Counted from the first letter of the stretch, positions 1 through 11,255 are shown. The stretch is 64,000 bases of DNA from Mesorhabditis belari (GCA_958450365.1 CAUEEP010000742.1:2368001-2432000), one strand, 5' to 3'. Numbers and translations are program-made. The notes: a model not told the origin generated them from the letters alone.

Positions 1-373
1 TTGAACTTCGCAACTCTTACATTGCCTGGAAAGTGTTGCTCATCCAGCCGAAAGCGTAGAGAATGTGAGTGCAGAGACCGGGCATGTAGTCGCGAGTCAC
101 GTTGTATTGAGCTCGACCTTGCCTGGAAGAAAAAATAGCGTACAAGATACGAAAATAGCTGAAAGAATTACGAGTGCCCCATACAGGTCCGTTTCTATTT
201 TGATCTGGTAGAAGACAGGCTTGAGTTAGCCTAGCTCTGACTCTATTAGTCTGATCCACGAAGAGTACTCACCGATACTTTGCCCAGTTGGTGAAGTAGC
301 ACGCCCTGACATAGTCGGCGCCAAGCGACGCGCCGACGAGAAGCGACAAGAGGATGAGTGAGGCTCGGAGCAT
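1..373 (-). CDS. GH18 chitinase, 5' end (gene continues beyond the window)
   Basis: Secreted glycoside hydrolase family 18 chitinase, expected to hydrolyse chitin (eggshell, pharynx, moulting) outside the cell. Two exons are visible: 373-273 and 122-21, joined in phase with GT/AG borders; a further donor at 20-19 shows the gene continues to the left. Exon 1 encodes a signal peptide (MLRASLILLSLLVGASLGA) followed by the family's first barrel strand, DYVRACYFTNWAKYR. Exon 2 gives QGRAQYN and later GLCTHILYAFGWM, the second conserved strand. The catalytic DxxDxDxE motif lies outside the window. The start follows a CCCGCAG acceptor-like site by two bases, compatible with trans-splicing. The family call is strong; which member it is cannot be decided from about 67 residues. 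Confidence 0.85.
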
Positions 374-840
374 GGCTGCGGGAGCTATAAGAAGTGATGA
401 GTGTCAGCCAACGAAATTCTTATATACCCCAGGTCATCCGGATGGTTTGTATCCAAATACAGCTCTCTAGACTGGTCTCATATGATGCGTGAAAGCTGTA
501 CAAATATGGCCCCATCAAGATCACTCTTGGTCCTCTTTCAATGTTTTTCAATTCTAGTCAGACTAATCCCAAATCATGTTTCAAATAATCTCTTCTTATC
601 CAAATATGGAAAAAAAGACCGATCAGCAAATATCCGTGTCTCAAATTCAACATTTCGATGAGGTCATTAGATAAATTCGGGGTGAATTTTGTTGGACCCT
701 CAAAGATCTGGTTGGCTAACATGTAGATTTTGATGATGTTTTTGATTTTGATCCAATTGATCTGAAAATTTCACGTGACGCCGGTGAGGATCACGATATT
801 TTTCTAAAGCCTTTGCCTTTTAGAAAGCGATTTCAGATGA
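374..840. other. Gene-free stretch upstream of the chitinase
   Basis: No coding signal, RNA gene or repeat is evident. It should contain the chitinase promoter at its left edge. An 86-codon open frame at 401-661 has no recognisable sequence, no splice context and ordinary AT-rich composition, so it is not called. Confidence 0.4.
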
Positions 841-1000
841 TTTTCAGTGTTCTTTCTCAAGCTTTCCTCCCTGAAGCTAAAATTTTTATTACAATCACAA
901 ATCTACAAAATCTACAAAAATCAAACCCGTAAACGTTCAAACATGACATAAAATATAGAGGCATAGATTTACACACGTGCAAAATAACCCGAATCATAAT
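841..1000. repeat. Segmental-duplication copy of the region 3' of APC2 (matches 12669-13500)
   Basis: The stretch from TGTTCTTTCTCAAGC through ACACGTGCAAAATAACCC matches 12671-12736 plus 13431-13500 with few differences. The paralogous copy is interrupted by a 694-bp mariner-type element, so the sequence around 904-905 is the unoccupied TA target site. It leads directly into the APC2 remnant. Confidence 0.8.
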
Positions 1001-1006
1001 TATGTT

Positions 1007-1170
1007 TCTTTCACCACTCGATAGAATCCATTGTTGATCGAAAGGAGATTTTCGCTGACTTTCTTCTTCAAAAAGGCCACCACCTAAAGAGTGTTTAGTC
1101 TAGATGCCACGGTAAAAATACAATTTACCTGTTCCAAAGTCAAGGATTGAATGCCGAACATTTTGTATCT
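1007..1170 (-). pseudogene. APC2 3'-end remnant (last exon and part of the preceding one)
   Basis: This is a near-identical copy of the end of the complete APC2 gene at 13510-13680, on the same strand. It includes the C-terminal exon (VVAFLKKKVSENLLSINN...FYRVVKE), the intron and the start of the previous exon, then diverges after about 1165. A three-base insertion near 1013 adds one residue before the stop. No other part of APC2 is present in this copy, so it cannot be functional. It marks the left edge of a duplicated block whose other end is the SPD-5-like copy A at 2018. Confidence 0.8.
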
Positions 1171-1424
1171 TGAGTAAACGGATCAGAGAAAAAAGCTGAA
1201 GTGAGCCGAGTACTTGCTTAAGTTCAATGCTCTTGGCTCTTGGGTTTATCACTTGGGTTTGCCAAGTCTTGACTTGTTTATATGGTGTAGAGCTACAGTA
1301 TCACAACTTTAAGACTAGAATAATGCAAGGGGGGGCAATACTTTTTTCCACCATTGTATTTATTTTATACTAGCTATAAACCCCTATTTTATAACAGTTA
1401 AAACAGATTTTCGATTTATACCCA

Positions 1425-1834
1425 AACTTTAATTTTTTAGTTATTTTTAGAGAGGCTAAAATAGGCCTTTGCGCAGCAATTGTTTTAGCTACATTTAAGC
1501 TATAAAAACGAAATGCTTCGATGTTCAATAAAGTCAAAAGCATTTTATGCAACTATTTAGAAACATAGTTAGTTAGGCAAAAAAACTGTTTTGTCTTCCT
1601 GAAGAAGAGTCTCCTTTTTTATTGTTTTCCGAGTTGAGCAAAAAAAATCCAAAACAAGCGCTTTTGTTGTTGTGTCAAAATTGCTAAAAACTCAAAATTC
1701 GCTCATTAAAAAAAATCAGACTAATTCTAACGTAAAACCAGATACGGGTTAAGGTCTGAAAAATCGAAATACTGACTTGCGGCGGGGGAAAGGCCTATTT
1801 TAGCCTCTCTAAAATAACTAAAAAAATTAAAGTT
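1425..1834. mobile_element. MITE with ~46-bp terminal inverted repeats
   Basis: The left arm at 1425-1470 (AACTTTAATTTTTTAGTT ... AATAGGCCTTT) and the right arm at 1789-1834 are reverse complements apart from two single-A length differences. The roughly 320-bp interior has no coding frame. It lies between the APC2 remnant and the SPD-5-like copy A and is absent from the corresponding place upstream of copy B. Superfamily not assigned. Confidence 0.75.
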
Positions 1835-2017
1835 AAAAATTTAAAAATTGCTCACACTTACGCACTCATAGAAATCTTGCTAGTTTTTAAATTTCTTTCT
1901 GGTTGATACACCATTACCTTTTTCTCACTTGGTTTCTTGATTTGACTCTTTAGTTTCAAGTAGCAGCTTGGTATCAATGCCTTTTTGTCAATGAAACAAT
2001 GCATTACCTTTTTTAGA

Positions 2018-5000
2018 ATGTTTGACGATGATTCGACCCTCCTTGTTGACGCCAACGAGACGCCGCTTTGGGAGCGCCGATCGACGATCAATGCGACAAG
2101 CCGCTCTTTTCCTGGTGAGTGGTTTTGAAGTTCAAGAATGGATCAACTGTAGAGAACATTTGGGAATGAAGAGAATCCAAAACAATAGTATTCTATCGGA
2201 ATTGGATCCTAAAGCTCTAGCAATTTACATGATTTCAGCAGCATTCGTTATTCCTTAGCTTCATCCTAACCGTTGCTATCGAAACGAGTGATCTTGTGGT
2301 TTTCTTTTGGAGATTAACCGCTTTTTGGGAATTAATCTTTATTTTTGCAAAATCCACAACTTTCGTCTATATTTAGTTGATTCATTGTATTCTTGCAAGG
2401 TTGAACTGTAAGACACACTGTTGAATTTTTATTTTAGATATTTCGATAGGCCCAAATATCGAGCTACCAATGAGAGCCGCCTCCGATTTGCCAAGAGATC
2501 GCCCCCAAGCGATTCCATTCGTCCAAACACTTAACGAGAACGAGGATCTGAAGAATCGCAACCAAATCCAACGTCTTGAAATCATTCGGCTCAAAGAAAT
2601 CATCTTGACAATTACCGGACAAGACAAATTCCACTTGGCTGAAGAGGTAATCTTTTTCAGGTGTCACACAACTTTTCTTTTCAGTTTCACACTCTGAAGT
2701 CTCGCGAAGTCGAGATCGTTCGAGAGAAGAAAGAAATCGAAGAAGCCTACCAGCAACTTTTAGAAAATGTCCGCGAAAATAGAGCAAAGGTATATAGACC
2801 TTTGGTTGACAATGACTAATAATGAATTTTAGCTTGATGCACTTGAGCGAGAAAAAGAGGACCAAGTCAGATGGAGTGAAGAAATCTCGACAGCGTATGC
2901 GGAGACAAAACGACAACTTGACGAGGCTCGGCAACGTTTTCCGTGGATGGACGAAACCGTCGATTCAATCTTTGGAGATGCCAATCAACGGTATGCTATT
3001 TCCGTCGGCACTACATATAATAAGTGCTTCTAGGCATATCGGCGATCTAAAGCAGCGAATCGAAGAGCTGGGCTGTGAACGAGCCGATCTCCTCAGAGCT
3101 AACCAAGAAATGAGCCGCGAGCGCAACGAGGCTTTGGCCAGATTGAATGAATGGTCGGTGAAAGGAGCGCCAGGAGATAAGGTTTGTGATTTTTGTTTGT
3201 TTGATTTTTTTGTATTGTTTAGACTTTCTCTGTGGATGTTGGCGATTTGGGCAAAGTGACGTACCAAGAGAAGATCGACGAGCTCCAACATGCCATTGAT
3301 GAACGAGATGCAAAGATCCGCGAGCAAGACCAAGACTACAAGAAGGCATTGCGACTTTTGACGGTTTGTTGCGACTGGAGGCTAGGTTCTAAATATTCAC
3401 TTTAGAATGTCCAGAAATCAAAAGATGATTTGGAAAAACAAGTTGCCAGCTTGACAATGACAATATACGCTCAGACAAGCATTGATCGAAATGAGCTCCG
3501 CGAAAGCGCTATCGGAACCGAAGAACGGCGCATGGAAACCGTATGTAGCTGCTACTCGTTTGTTATCGTAACAGATTTTAGGCTTCGGAATGGCTTGATC
3601 GTTTGGGTACACTTGGACAAGAGAATGAGCATTTGAAGAGGGCGCTAATTGAACTTGGCGGCAAGTACAGGGAAATGTCGATGCGAGAAGGATCAATGGT
3701 GCCCGAGGAAATCGATTCGCTTCTCAACTATGCTGATGAAGTTAGAAACAATTTGAATCTGCATCAAAATCTCTTCAACTTCACCGAACAGTCCCTTCAG
3801 GTAGTTGCAATTGTTTCTTTTTTTGGATCTTAATGAGGCTTTTTAGGTAAACGACATTCCACATGAAGCGTCGCAGGAAGTTATCAATCAGTCGATTCAC
3901 ACAAAGGAGTCGCTTGATGAGATGAAGGTTTTTTTTTATGTTAAGCGGTGTTAGTTTATTAATTGATTTTAGAAAAAAGTCATGACTTTGAAGATGACCA
4001 CACGCCTCTTATTCGAACGTATCAAGGGAGCCTCTGAATTGTTTGCCCGCATTCTTCAATTCATCAAAGATGACAAATCTGACTTTGCCGAAGAGATCCG
4101 TCGAATGACGTTGGGTCTTGATGATAGTCTGCGAAAGAATAGCATTGCTGCATTGGAAGGTTTAATTTTAACGTTGGACTTTTTTGAAGTCTAGTTTCAG
4201 AAATTGAAGTGGCGCCCAACGAAGCTAGCTGGGTGTTGGAGAAATCGATTAATGAGGTCGTGTGTAGCAACTTGATAATTCTTGATTTTTCTCTTTAGTC
4301 CTTTATCGGCGGTGTGAGTAGCCTTTCGCAAATCATGAGCCGTCTCGGAGCTGGTGTTTCACAACATGGCATCAACGCATCGCCTACGAAGTCCTTCACG
4401 AAAGTGCTCCAATCTCCACGAGTCACCCCATCGTCACCACGCTTTGTGAACAAACAGACATATGATGAGGTAATCAAGGTTTTTTCACAAAAGTATCTTT
4501 TTGCTTTTAGCTCTCCAACAAATGCGACTTGCTTACAAAGGAATTTGAAGAGGCGAAGGCCGTTTGGGATGAAGAAAAGCAAGGATTTGAGAGGGCTGCT
4601 CAGAAGTGTGTCCGACTTGAAGGTGATGTGACTGCCCTGCATCGTCAGCTTGAGGTTGAGAAGAAACGAGAAAACGAGGCCACGCTTGCGAATTCTGAAT
4701 TGAACGAGGAGGTGGAACGACTTCGAGCTGATGAGGCCAAGTTTAAGCAAATCATTGAAGAAAATCGTCGCTTGATTCGGGTTCCTTTTTGATACGATTA
4801 ATTACAACTTTAAAAAAAAAGAAAAACGTGAATGGTCTTGAGATTTTGTAAAGATAAAAACAAAAAAAAGGGGGAAGGCTGCCCTTACGCGCTGTTTTCT
4901 AGCGCTCATCACTAAAAACTCCATACTTTTTGGAGAAACGGTATTTTTGCCTACTTCTTTCACCAAAATAACTGCAACAAAATGTAAAAGAAGAATTAAA

Positions 5001-6511
5001 TATTTCTTTTAGGAACGCGACACTGTCATTGATGAACATGAAACCGAGCTTAGCAAATGTCACGATCGACAAGCAAAGTTTGAAGCCAGGTGCCATGAAT
5101 ATTTGCAGAAGGTGATTGTCCGCTTTTTAAGGAAAACTTTTTTGTGTTTTTAGATTTCCAGACTTGAGGAATGCAAGAGTGATCAAGCAAGCAAGGTCCA
5201 GACGCTCCGAGATCAAATGGAGGAATTTCTTGTCGAGGTTCTTACAATTATACGACTTTAGTGATCCTCTTTTAGGCAAACCTCTACAAGGATCTTGAAG
5301 CTGAATATAAGTACACGATTCAAACACTCTCCGACGAGGCCGAAAAAGCTGTAAAGAATATTATTGCTAATTTCACAACATTATTTTTAGACCGCAAAGT
5401 ATCAAGAGGCCATTCTCAACGAAGATGATTCTGCCAAGAGGTCAATGGAGAAATGTGTACACTATGAAAAGCTTTTGACTGATGCACAAGAAGAAGTTTG
5501 GTATTTTTAATGCTTTGCAACGTTTTGTTTTTAGATCTCCCACTTGAAGAAAGGAAACGATGCCGAGTTCAAACAAATTCACGCTCAAGTAATGGATTTA
5601 CGTGCGATGATTCACGAGCTGGCCCGACTTCGCGGTGACAACCAAGACGACACTAGTTTGATTCGATCGCACAGCGAGAACAGGTAAATACTTATGTTTC
5701 GCTCTTTTTACCATCTTTGTTTTTTAGATCATTGGTATCTCAAGTTCAAGCACAACTCCAGCTCTTGAATGACTCAATGGTGCGCGCCTGTGACTGGACA
5801 AAGCGACAAATGCAGAAAATTCATGACAATAACCGAATGGCTGAAATGGATTACGCCCAAATACGCAGTGACGCAAATGCCGCAACCCGCAAAAAGTCAT
5901 CAAAGGAAGTTGTGGAGTTGCAACAAAGCATGTCCACTCTCGCTGAGCCAGATGATGCGAAGGAAAATGTACCAATTTCAGGAGGCTCAACAAAGCGTAA
6001 GTTAAATTTCTTTTTCATTGTAATTACATTTTTAGGATTCAAAGACCCGCTGCGCAACGAATTCTACGAAATTTGTACTCGCACAGACAAAATTGTGCAG
6101 GAAATCAAATCCATCGTGTCTTCGTTTCACGGAAAAAATGGAGATCAATTGATGAAGGTTTTTTTTAAAATTGGATTAGCGTATTAGTGTCGTTTCAGGT
6201 GCTAGAGGAAACACGAGATTTGCGTTCGTTGGTCACTATCAAGTATCAAGCGTTGTTGAAACCAATAAAGGATGGAGATGAGCTTTCAAAGTCGGAGCTC
6301 TTGGAAAGGATCTCAATTATGTGGCAGCAGATACACACTTATCAAAACGCTCTGATCGAGGCTCGCAAATCGTTCAAAGAAACGAAAGATTCTTTGAATC
6401 GAGAAGGAAACACAAGTTGTCGTTTGGTGAGTTTTAGTGATTATTCGCCATTAATTACTCTACTTTTTATTTTAGGATGATCAGGCATTAGGCCCACAAA
6501 TCGAGAAATGA
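2018..6511 (+). CDS. spd-5: SPD-5-like centrosomal coiled-coil protein, copy A (C-terminally truncated)
   Basis: In Caenorhabditis, SPD-5 is the pericentriolar scaffold that multimerises after PLK-1 phosphorylation and recruits gamma-tubulin complexes; that role is inferred here. Twenty-two exons can be joined in phase (2018-2114, 2438-2646, 2685-2789, 2833-2990, 3034-3181, 3223-3363, 3406-3540, 3582-3800, 3847-3927, 3973-4159, 4201-4256, 4299-4469, 4511-4780, 5013-5111, 5154-5237, 5276-5350, 5391-5495, 5535-5683, 5728-5996, 6036-6157, 6199-6426, 6476-6511) to give about 1047 residues, mostly heptad coiled coil. SPD-5-like landmarks are an N-terminal AIPFVQTLNENEDLKNRN, a central LLFERIKGASELFARIL and a late AKENVP followed by a helical tail. 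The start follows TTTTTTAG by one base (likely trans-spliced). Compared with copy B, one extra A in the last exon (GAGAAATGA versus GAGAATGA) creates an early stop and removes the final 27 residues. Intron 13 carries about 160 bp not found in copy B. Orthology is from remembered family features, not an alignment. Confidence 0.72.
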
Positions 6512-7262
6512 ATTGGTGAAGATCAAGGAGGTGCTCCGCCATTGTGGATCAAGAGTCAAGACGCGTCAAGGACTTATTGAGCAAGGAAAGTAAAGAAGCC
6601 TTAAATTGCATTATGCACTTATACTGTAAATTTATTTTTGTCTCTGTTTTACCTATTATTGCGGTGTTTTATCCCGGTTTTTGTCAATGGATAGCTTTGA
6701 ATTTCTTGATAAATGCAATATGCGAATTTTCAATAAATGATAAAAATCTACGCCGAAGGAGGCGTGAAATTGAAACACAAAACAACATGGTGGTCCGACG
6801 TATCTTGTTTACACGCGCAAGGGGCTCTTATAAAAAAGTCTGCAAATTTTTTTAACAGAATTGTGGTGGAGTCCTTTTAATTGGGTGCCTTTTCGGGCAG
6901 ATTATCGTTTTGATTTCGTGCGATTTTGAACGTTTGAACTCGACGATTTCAGATTTCTTATGTTTACCTACCTAGGTATTAGACCTGTTATCGGTCGGTC
7001 AGTACCGGTTTTTGACCGACCGATAGGTCTATTAAGTATGTTAAAGTTTATAGATACTCTGGGACCTCTGTGACTGCGTTCTGTATGTAAAGCTGAAAGA
7101 CTATTCAGTTATGTAGGGCTTACCAGCAACGTGTTTTTATCGATTAACTCTGTTTCTGTTCTTCATAACGCTCTGCCAACTCTCCTTTTGGTGACTTCTA
7201 TGCAATGCTGTTTTGTATGTACTTGTCTTCGAGACAAAAATGTTTATTTCAAAAAATGAGGT
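6512..7262. repeat. 3' flank of copy A, duplicated downstream of copy B
   Basis: 6530-6990 is closely similar to 22130-22590, and the 7130-7262 segment (CTGCCAACTCTCCTTTTGG core) is similar to 23960-24073. No gene is recognisable. The duplicated segment covers at least 400 bp of 3' flank, and pieces of it occur in a different order in the two copies. Confidence 0.65.
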
Positions 7263-7266
7263 GTTA

Positions 7267-8840
7267 GTTTTCCGTGCAGAAACCTAGGCTAAAAACATGT
7301 GTTTCGTGATCGGCGTCCAAAATACCCCCTAGACACGCATTTTTAGAATCTTAGCAAAAAATTTTTGAAAAATATTATCACCGGTGGAAGTCGAACCAGC
7401 AACCCTCAGATCAGAGAGCCTTTTCGCCGCTTTTCGCCATTTTTCCTCGTTTTTCTCGTATTTTTTGTTGTACCCTAAAATTTACCATAATAACAAAAAA
7501 GAGAAAACAAACAATAAACAAAAATTTCAGAAAACAAGAAAAAAACTAATCAACAAGATGGCCGCCATTCTTATTCAGGACTTCTTTCCACCGCTCAACA
7601 AGCTTATGAATTCCATCTTCATAAAATTCTTGGGGCTTCGATAAAAAAAAGTTGTCCAGCCAAAGTTCGAGAGCGACATCCGTCTGAAAACTCATACCTT
7701 GAAGTGCATTTGAGAGAGAGCGAAAGAGATGAAAATCGGAGGGTGCCATGTCCGAGGAGTAAGGAGCGTGAGGCAAAGTTTCCCATTCCAAGCTTTGAAT
7801 TGTTCCACGCACAAGATTTGAGACATGTGGTCTTGCGTTGTCGTGTAATAGCAACACCTGGCCAACAAGGTTTGGCCGTTTCCGACGGGCCGTACCATTT
7901 GCTGCATCAAGCCGTACCATTTGAACGACATAAAGATTGCTATCCACAGTCACCTTTTGGCCAACAGCTCGTAATGAAGAATGCCCTGATGGCCCCACCA
8001 AACACACAGCATTGCCTTTTTTGGGTGAAATTCTGCTTTTACCCTTGGAGTTGCTTGTTGATCGGAATCAACCCATTCTTTCCTTGACTTCACATTCACG
8101 TAGAGACACCATTTTTCGTCACCTGTCACTATCCGATGAATAAATCGACGATCCTGACCTCGGATTTTCATGTGTCTATCAAGAAGGAGATCGGCTACCT
8201 CACATCGCTTCTTCTATTGGCCGGAGACAAGAGGTGTGGAACCCAGGATCCGAGCTTTTGAACTTTTCCCATTTTCCGAAGATGTTTCAAAATCGTGGTA
8301 TGGTGGCAATTCGTTTGCTCAGCGAGTTCCCGACTCGTTTGTCGAGGATCCTCTTCAATCAAATCGGCAAGTTTGTCTTCGACGATTTCCGATGGTCTTC
8401 CTGTTCTTGCACTATCGAGGAGTGAGAAATTTCCTTCACGAAATCGTTGAAACCAATTCCGGATAGTTTGTTCGGTCACGAAATCGGGTCCATCAACGTC
8501 AGTAATCTCTCGATGAGCCTGTGCGGCATTGAGTTTTCGGTTGAATGCATACAAAAACAGGTGTCGCTGGTGCTCCTCCGATTCAACTTGACACGACATT
8601 CCTGAAAAAAGCCTTCTAACAACATCAAAAAAATGATAAAACAAAAAAAACGAGAAAAACGAGGGAAAATCGCGAAAAGCGGCGGAAAGGCTATTGATCT
8701 GAGGGTCGCCGGTTCGACTTCCACCGGTGACAATATTTTTCAAAAATTTTTTGCTAAGAACCGAAAATGCGTGTCTAGGGGTTATTTTGGACACTGATCA
8801 CGAAACACATGTTTTTAGCCTAGGTTTCTGCACGGAAAAC
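7267..8840 (-). mobile_element. Mariner-family transposon with long (~190-bp) inverted repeats
   Basis: The element is bounded by GTTTTCCGTGCAGAAACC at 7267 and its complement ending at 8840, each followed by a TA, the usual mariner target duplication. The inverted repeats extend about 190 bp inward, far longer than the ~28 bp of typical mariners. They contain a GGTTCGACTTC segment resembling a tRNA T-arm or Pol III B box. A decayed transposase lies inside on the minus strand. The insertion is next to the duplicated 7130-7262 segment. Confidence 0.85.
7546..8599 (-). pseudogene. Mariner transposase (DD34D), frameshifted
   Basis: Reading from an ATG at 8599: an N-terminal helix-turn-helix region (SEEHQRHLFLYAFNRKLNAA, TVRNW-like TIRNWFQRFREGNF), a linker ending in WVPH, then IVTGDEKW with the first catalytic Asp, LLHDNARPH with the second, and MAPSDFHLF with the third, 34 residues after the second. 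It ends in GIHKLVERWKEVLNKNGGHL and a stop at 7546. The frame shifts near 8180-8200 and again near 7950-8000, so no single open frame remains and the copy is inactive. Confidence 0.85.
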
Positions 8841-8852
8841 TAACGGAAAACA

Positions 8853-9210
8853 GATCAATCGACACAAGCATAAATATGGATTTCACGAGGTTATGTTTTT
8901 TCTGTGGTTGTTTACTGTTTACAAAGATTTACTGCTCCCTTAATTAAATTTTTTTTAGCTGCTACTCGTATTTTTTGATGCATTTGTTTTCATAATTTTC
9001 AAATAAACACTTTTGATCTAAACCATGGTTCTTGACATCCATCCGGTTGCTGATATCGAAGAAAAACTAAACTTTCACGCTTAAACCACAACCACAGAAA
9101 AAATATAACCTCGTGAAATCCGTATTTATGCTTGTGTTGATTGATCTGGTCATCAATGAGGTATCTGAAAAAAAGAAACAATTATTATGACATGAAAATG
9201 ATAAAGTAAA
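8853..9210. repeat. Inverted repeat with ~60-bp arms; outer part shared with 23190-23310
   Basis: CAGATCAATCGACACAAGC... at 8853-8912 is repeated in reverse orientation at 9080-9146 (ending GTTGATTGATCTGG), with about 170 bp between. The right arm and the following 60 bp are also found downstream of spd-5 copy B at 23190-23310 (AACCTCGTGAAATCC core). It could be a foldback element or a damaged MITE; no coding content. Confidence 0.7.
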
Positions 9211-9660
9211 CTCGAATAAAAGCGAAATGGGGGTAGGCTAATTTCCGCTAATTTTATTTGCGCAACTTTTTTTTTGCACAAAAAGGGTCATTTGCGCAAC
9301 TTTAACACTGTATTAAGCATTCGAGTTTTTAATTATTATTTTTATTTTTGAACTTTTTTTTATTGTTTTTTTTATTTTCTTCTATTTTTTATGAAATCTT
9401 CCAATTTTTTGCACAATCTTCCAAGATTTATCTAAATTAGCCCTTTCTAGGAGCTAATAACCATTAGTAAAATATTTTATCGCTTTAACAAAAAAGTGCA
9501 ACCGATAACAATGAAAGTTAGGACAACAATAGCAATGAAATTTAGGACAACAATAAAAATAAAATTTTTTTAATATAAGTCAAAAGCTGAGAAAGATCTT
9601 GCACAAAATCGCAACCGGGCAAGCGACCATTAGAAATAGCAGTAAAACGTTGCTTTTGTC
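9211..9660. other. AT-rich gene-free stretch with a solo foldback arm
   Basis: 9232-9262 carries GGGTAGGCTAATTTCCGC and TTTTATTTGCGCAACT, matching one arm of the foldback element at 63131-63332; no second arm is evident here. The rest is homopolymer-rich and shows no gene. Confidence 0.5.
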
Positions 9661-9664
9661 GAGC

Positions 9665-10672
9665 CTATACAGTTTTCTTCCGTGTGTAGTTTTGTCCAAC
9701 GGTGAGATTGATAGCCGATGAAAGCTTGAAACGGTTGATTATTTGCGTCATTTCTTCGTAAAGTCTGACCGCAGTATACGATGGATGCGGATTCTTGGGT
9801 CCCTTCTAAAAAAGTCTGAGTTAAAAGGTTAGAAAGCTTTCTAGCAAACCTTCAATAAAGAGTGAAATCCCTCTTGAGCAGAGTTTCCAATCTGTTGACC
9901 AAGAAGTACACGCTCATAAGCGTTCCACTTATTTATCTCATATTTCGCTGGCCCACGAAATCCTGGGATCGTAAAACGTCCCAAATATGATCGCTCGAAC
10001 GATTTGTAAAACCCTGAGCAAACATTTTTCAGTCTAGTTTGAAAAACAAACTGTTGATTTTTGGAAGAATTTGTGCATCCGCATTTACATTTGCAGACTG
10101 TTTCAGTTCAGAAGTTTTGTCGCTAAATAAATGAAAATGGTTATGTAAATGTTATTTTTAAAAAATCCCTACCAAATAAAGAAACGTCAATGTTGTGCGG
10201 CCAGTTTTAATGATCGATCCTTTCTTTTTAATCCGCTTTTACCGTTTGAAGCATGGCATCTTCGTTCAAATACGGTTGTAAGTGCCTTTCAGCATCGCGA
10301 ACGTAGCTATTGATGATGTGCCAGTTGGAACACCCTGCACGCCAGCGTTTTTAACTTCTTTTTTGATTAGACGTAACTAAAAAACAAATAATAAACCTCA
10401 AACGTTAGCGCTAACCTCTTCTCCAAAATCAGGAGGCAAATGCTGATGTTCTCCAAGGCACTTTACATGATTGCCTTTTGCCCTCGAGCGAGCCTTAACG
10501 TTGCAGTCTTTTGAAAGACACCTAATTGGACAAATTATAATTGAAAAGAAACAAAGGAATACCTGTAGTAAAATTTTCCCGATAAAAGCGATATTCAAAT
10601 CCAGTCGCATCATATAAAACCTCCTTACCTCTGTTGGAGCGTGGTGTTGGTGAAAGACCCCTAAAATAAAAA
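9665..10672 (-). pseudogene. FLYWCH zinc finger plus MULE-transposase-like relic
   Basis: Minus-strand pieces separated by intron-like gaps read as a nematode FLYWCH/MULE protein. First comes a FLYWCH-type finger: VLYDATGFEYRFYRENF, then FYYRCLSKDCNVKARSR, then HVKCLGEHQHLPPDF, i.e. C-x4-C and H-x-H in the expected places. Next is a segment around 10260-10360 (NAGVQGVPTGTSSIA). Last is a transposase-type C-terminal part around 9690-10010 (GRFTIPGFRGPAKYE, WNAYERVLLGQQIGNSAQEG, then NPHPSYTAVRLYEEMTQI), ending at 9665. The two halves of the finger are in different frames and the middle is interrupted by stops, so it is best treated as a decayed transposon-derived gene. The exon boundaries are approximate. 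Confidence 0.55.
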
Positions 10673-10679
10673 AAGGTGC

Positions 10680-10967
10680 TATACTAGTCGGGAGCGCAAA
10701 TGGGCGTGGCCAAAGAAATTTGCATTGAACGAGCAAGTTTTTTATTTTCTAGGTTTCCAAACACGCTGAATCGAATGAAAATGGTTTTAGCCGTGAAAAA
10801 TTTCAAAAACTTGATTAATAACAACGTGGCCCCGATATTTTCCTGGGCTATGACTCTGCACCCTAGAACCACGTGGCTCCTAGGCCAACCTGATTCCTGA
10901 ATCTAAATGCAAATTTCCCTGGACAGGTCCATTTGCGCCCCCACCCCCGCCCCCCAACTAGTATAGA
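10680..10967. mobile_element. MITE with ~45-bp inverted repeats (TATACTAGT ends)
   Basis: TATACTAGTCGGGAGCGCAA at the left and the complement ending GGGGGGC...ACTAGTATA at the right form imperfect inverted repeats that continue through GAAATTTGCAT. The interior (about 190 bp) is non-coding. It adjoins the 5' end of the FLYWCH/MULE relic. Confidence 0.65.
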
Positions 10968-10969
10968 AA

Positions 10970-11255
10970 CCATAAAAAACTAATTATGTTTAAAAGCATT
11001 TAAGTCTTAGGCAGACCCAACCCGGGCCTGCCTAAGTGCATCATTACGGCTAAATGCTCAAAAAGTCAAATGTAGACACGCAAATTTGCATACGAAATCG
11101 CCAAAAAGCATTGATTTTGCATTAATTTTGAGGTCGAAAAAGTGAGTTTTTAAAAGCAAATCTATGTTTAAAATGGGAAATTCGTACTCAGCGCCCTCGA
11201 TTACCCTAGTTAAAGTTGAAAAATCGAAGATATAGGTGGCTCCCCCCAAACACCT
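10970..11255. other. Gene-free stretch
   Basis: No open frame with recognisable content, no clear repeat structure. It separates two MITEs. Confidence 0.4.

Noticed and set aside
401..661. 86-codon plus-strand open frame
   Set aside because: No recognisable protein, no splice context, no copy elsewhere; consistent with chance.
2018..6511. Dynactin p150, myosin-tail or kinesin as identity of the coiled-coil gene
   Set aside because: There is no CAP-Gly, motor or regular myosin charge repeat; the N-terminal and central blocks fit SPD-5 better.
7380..7425. tRNA gene suggested by GGTTCGACTTCCACC on the complementary strand
   Set aside because: Only the T-arm region looks tRNA-like; no acceptor stem or proper anticodon stem can be drawn, and the block lies in a transposon inverted repeat.
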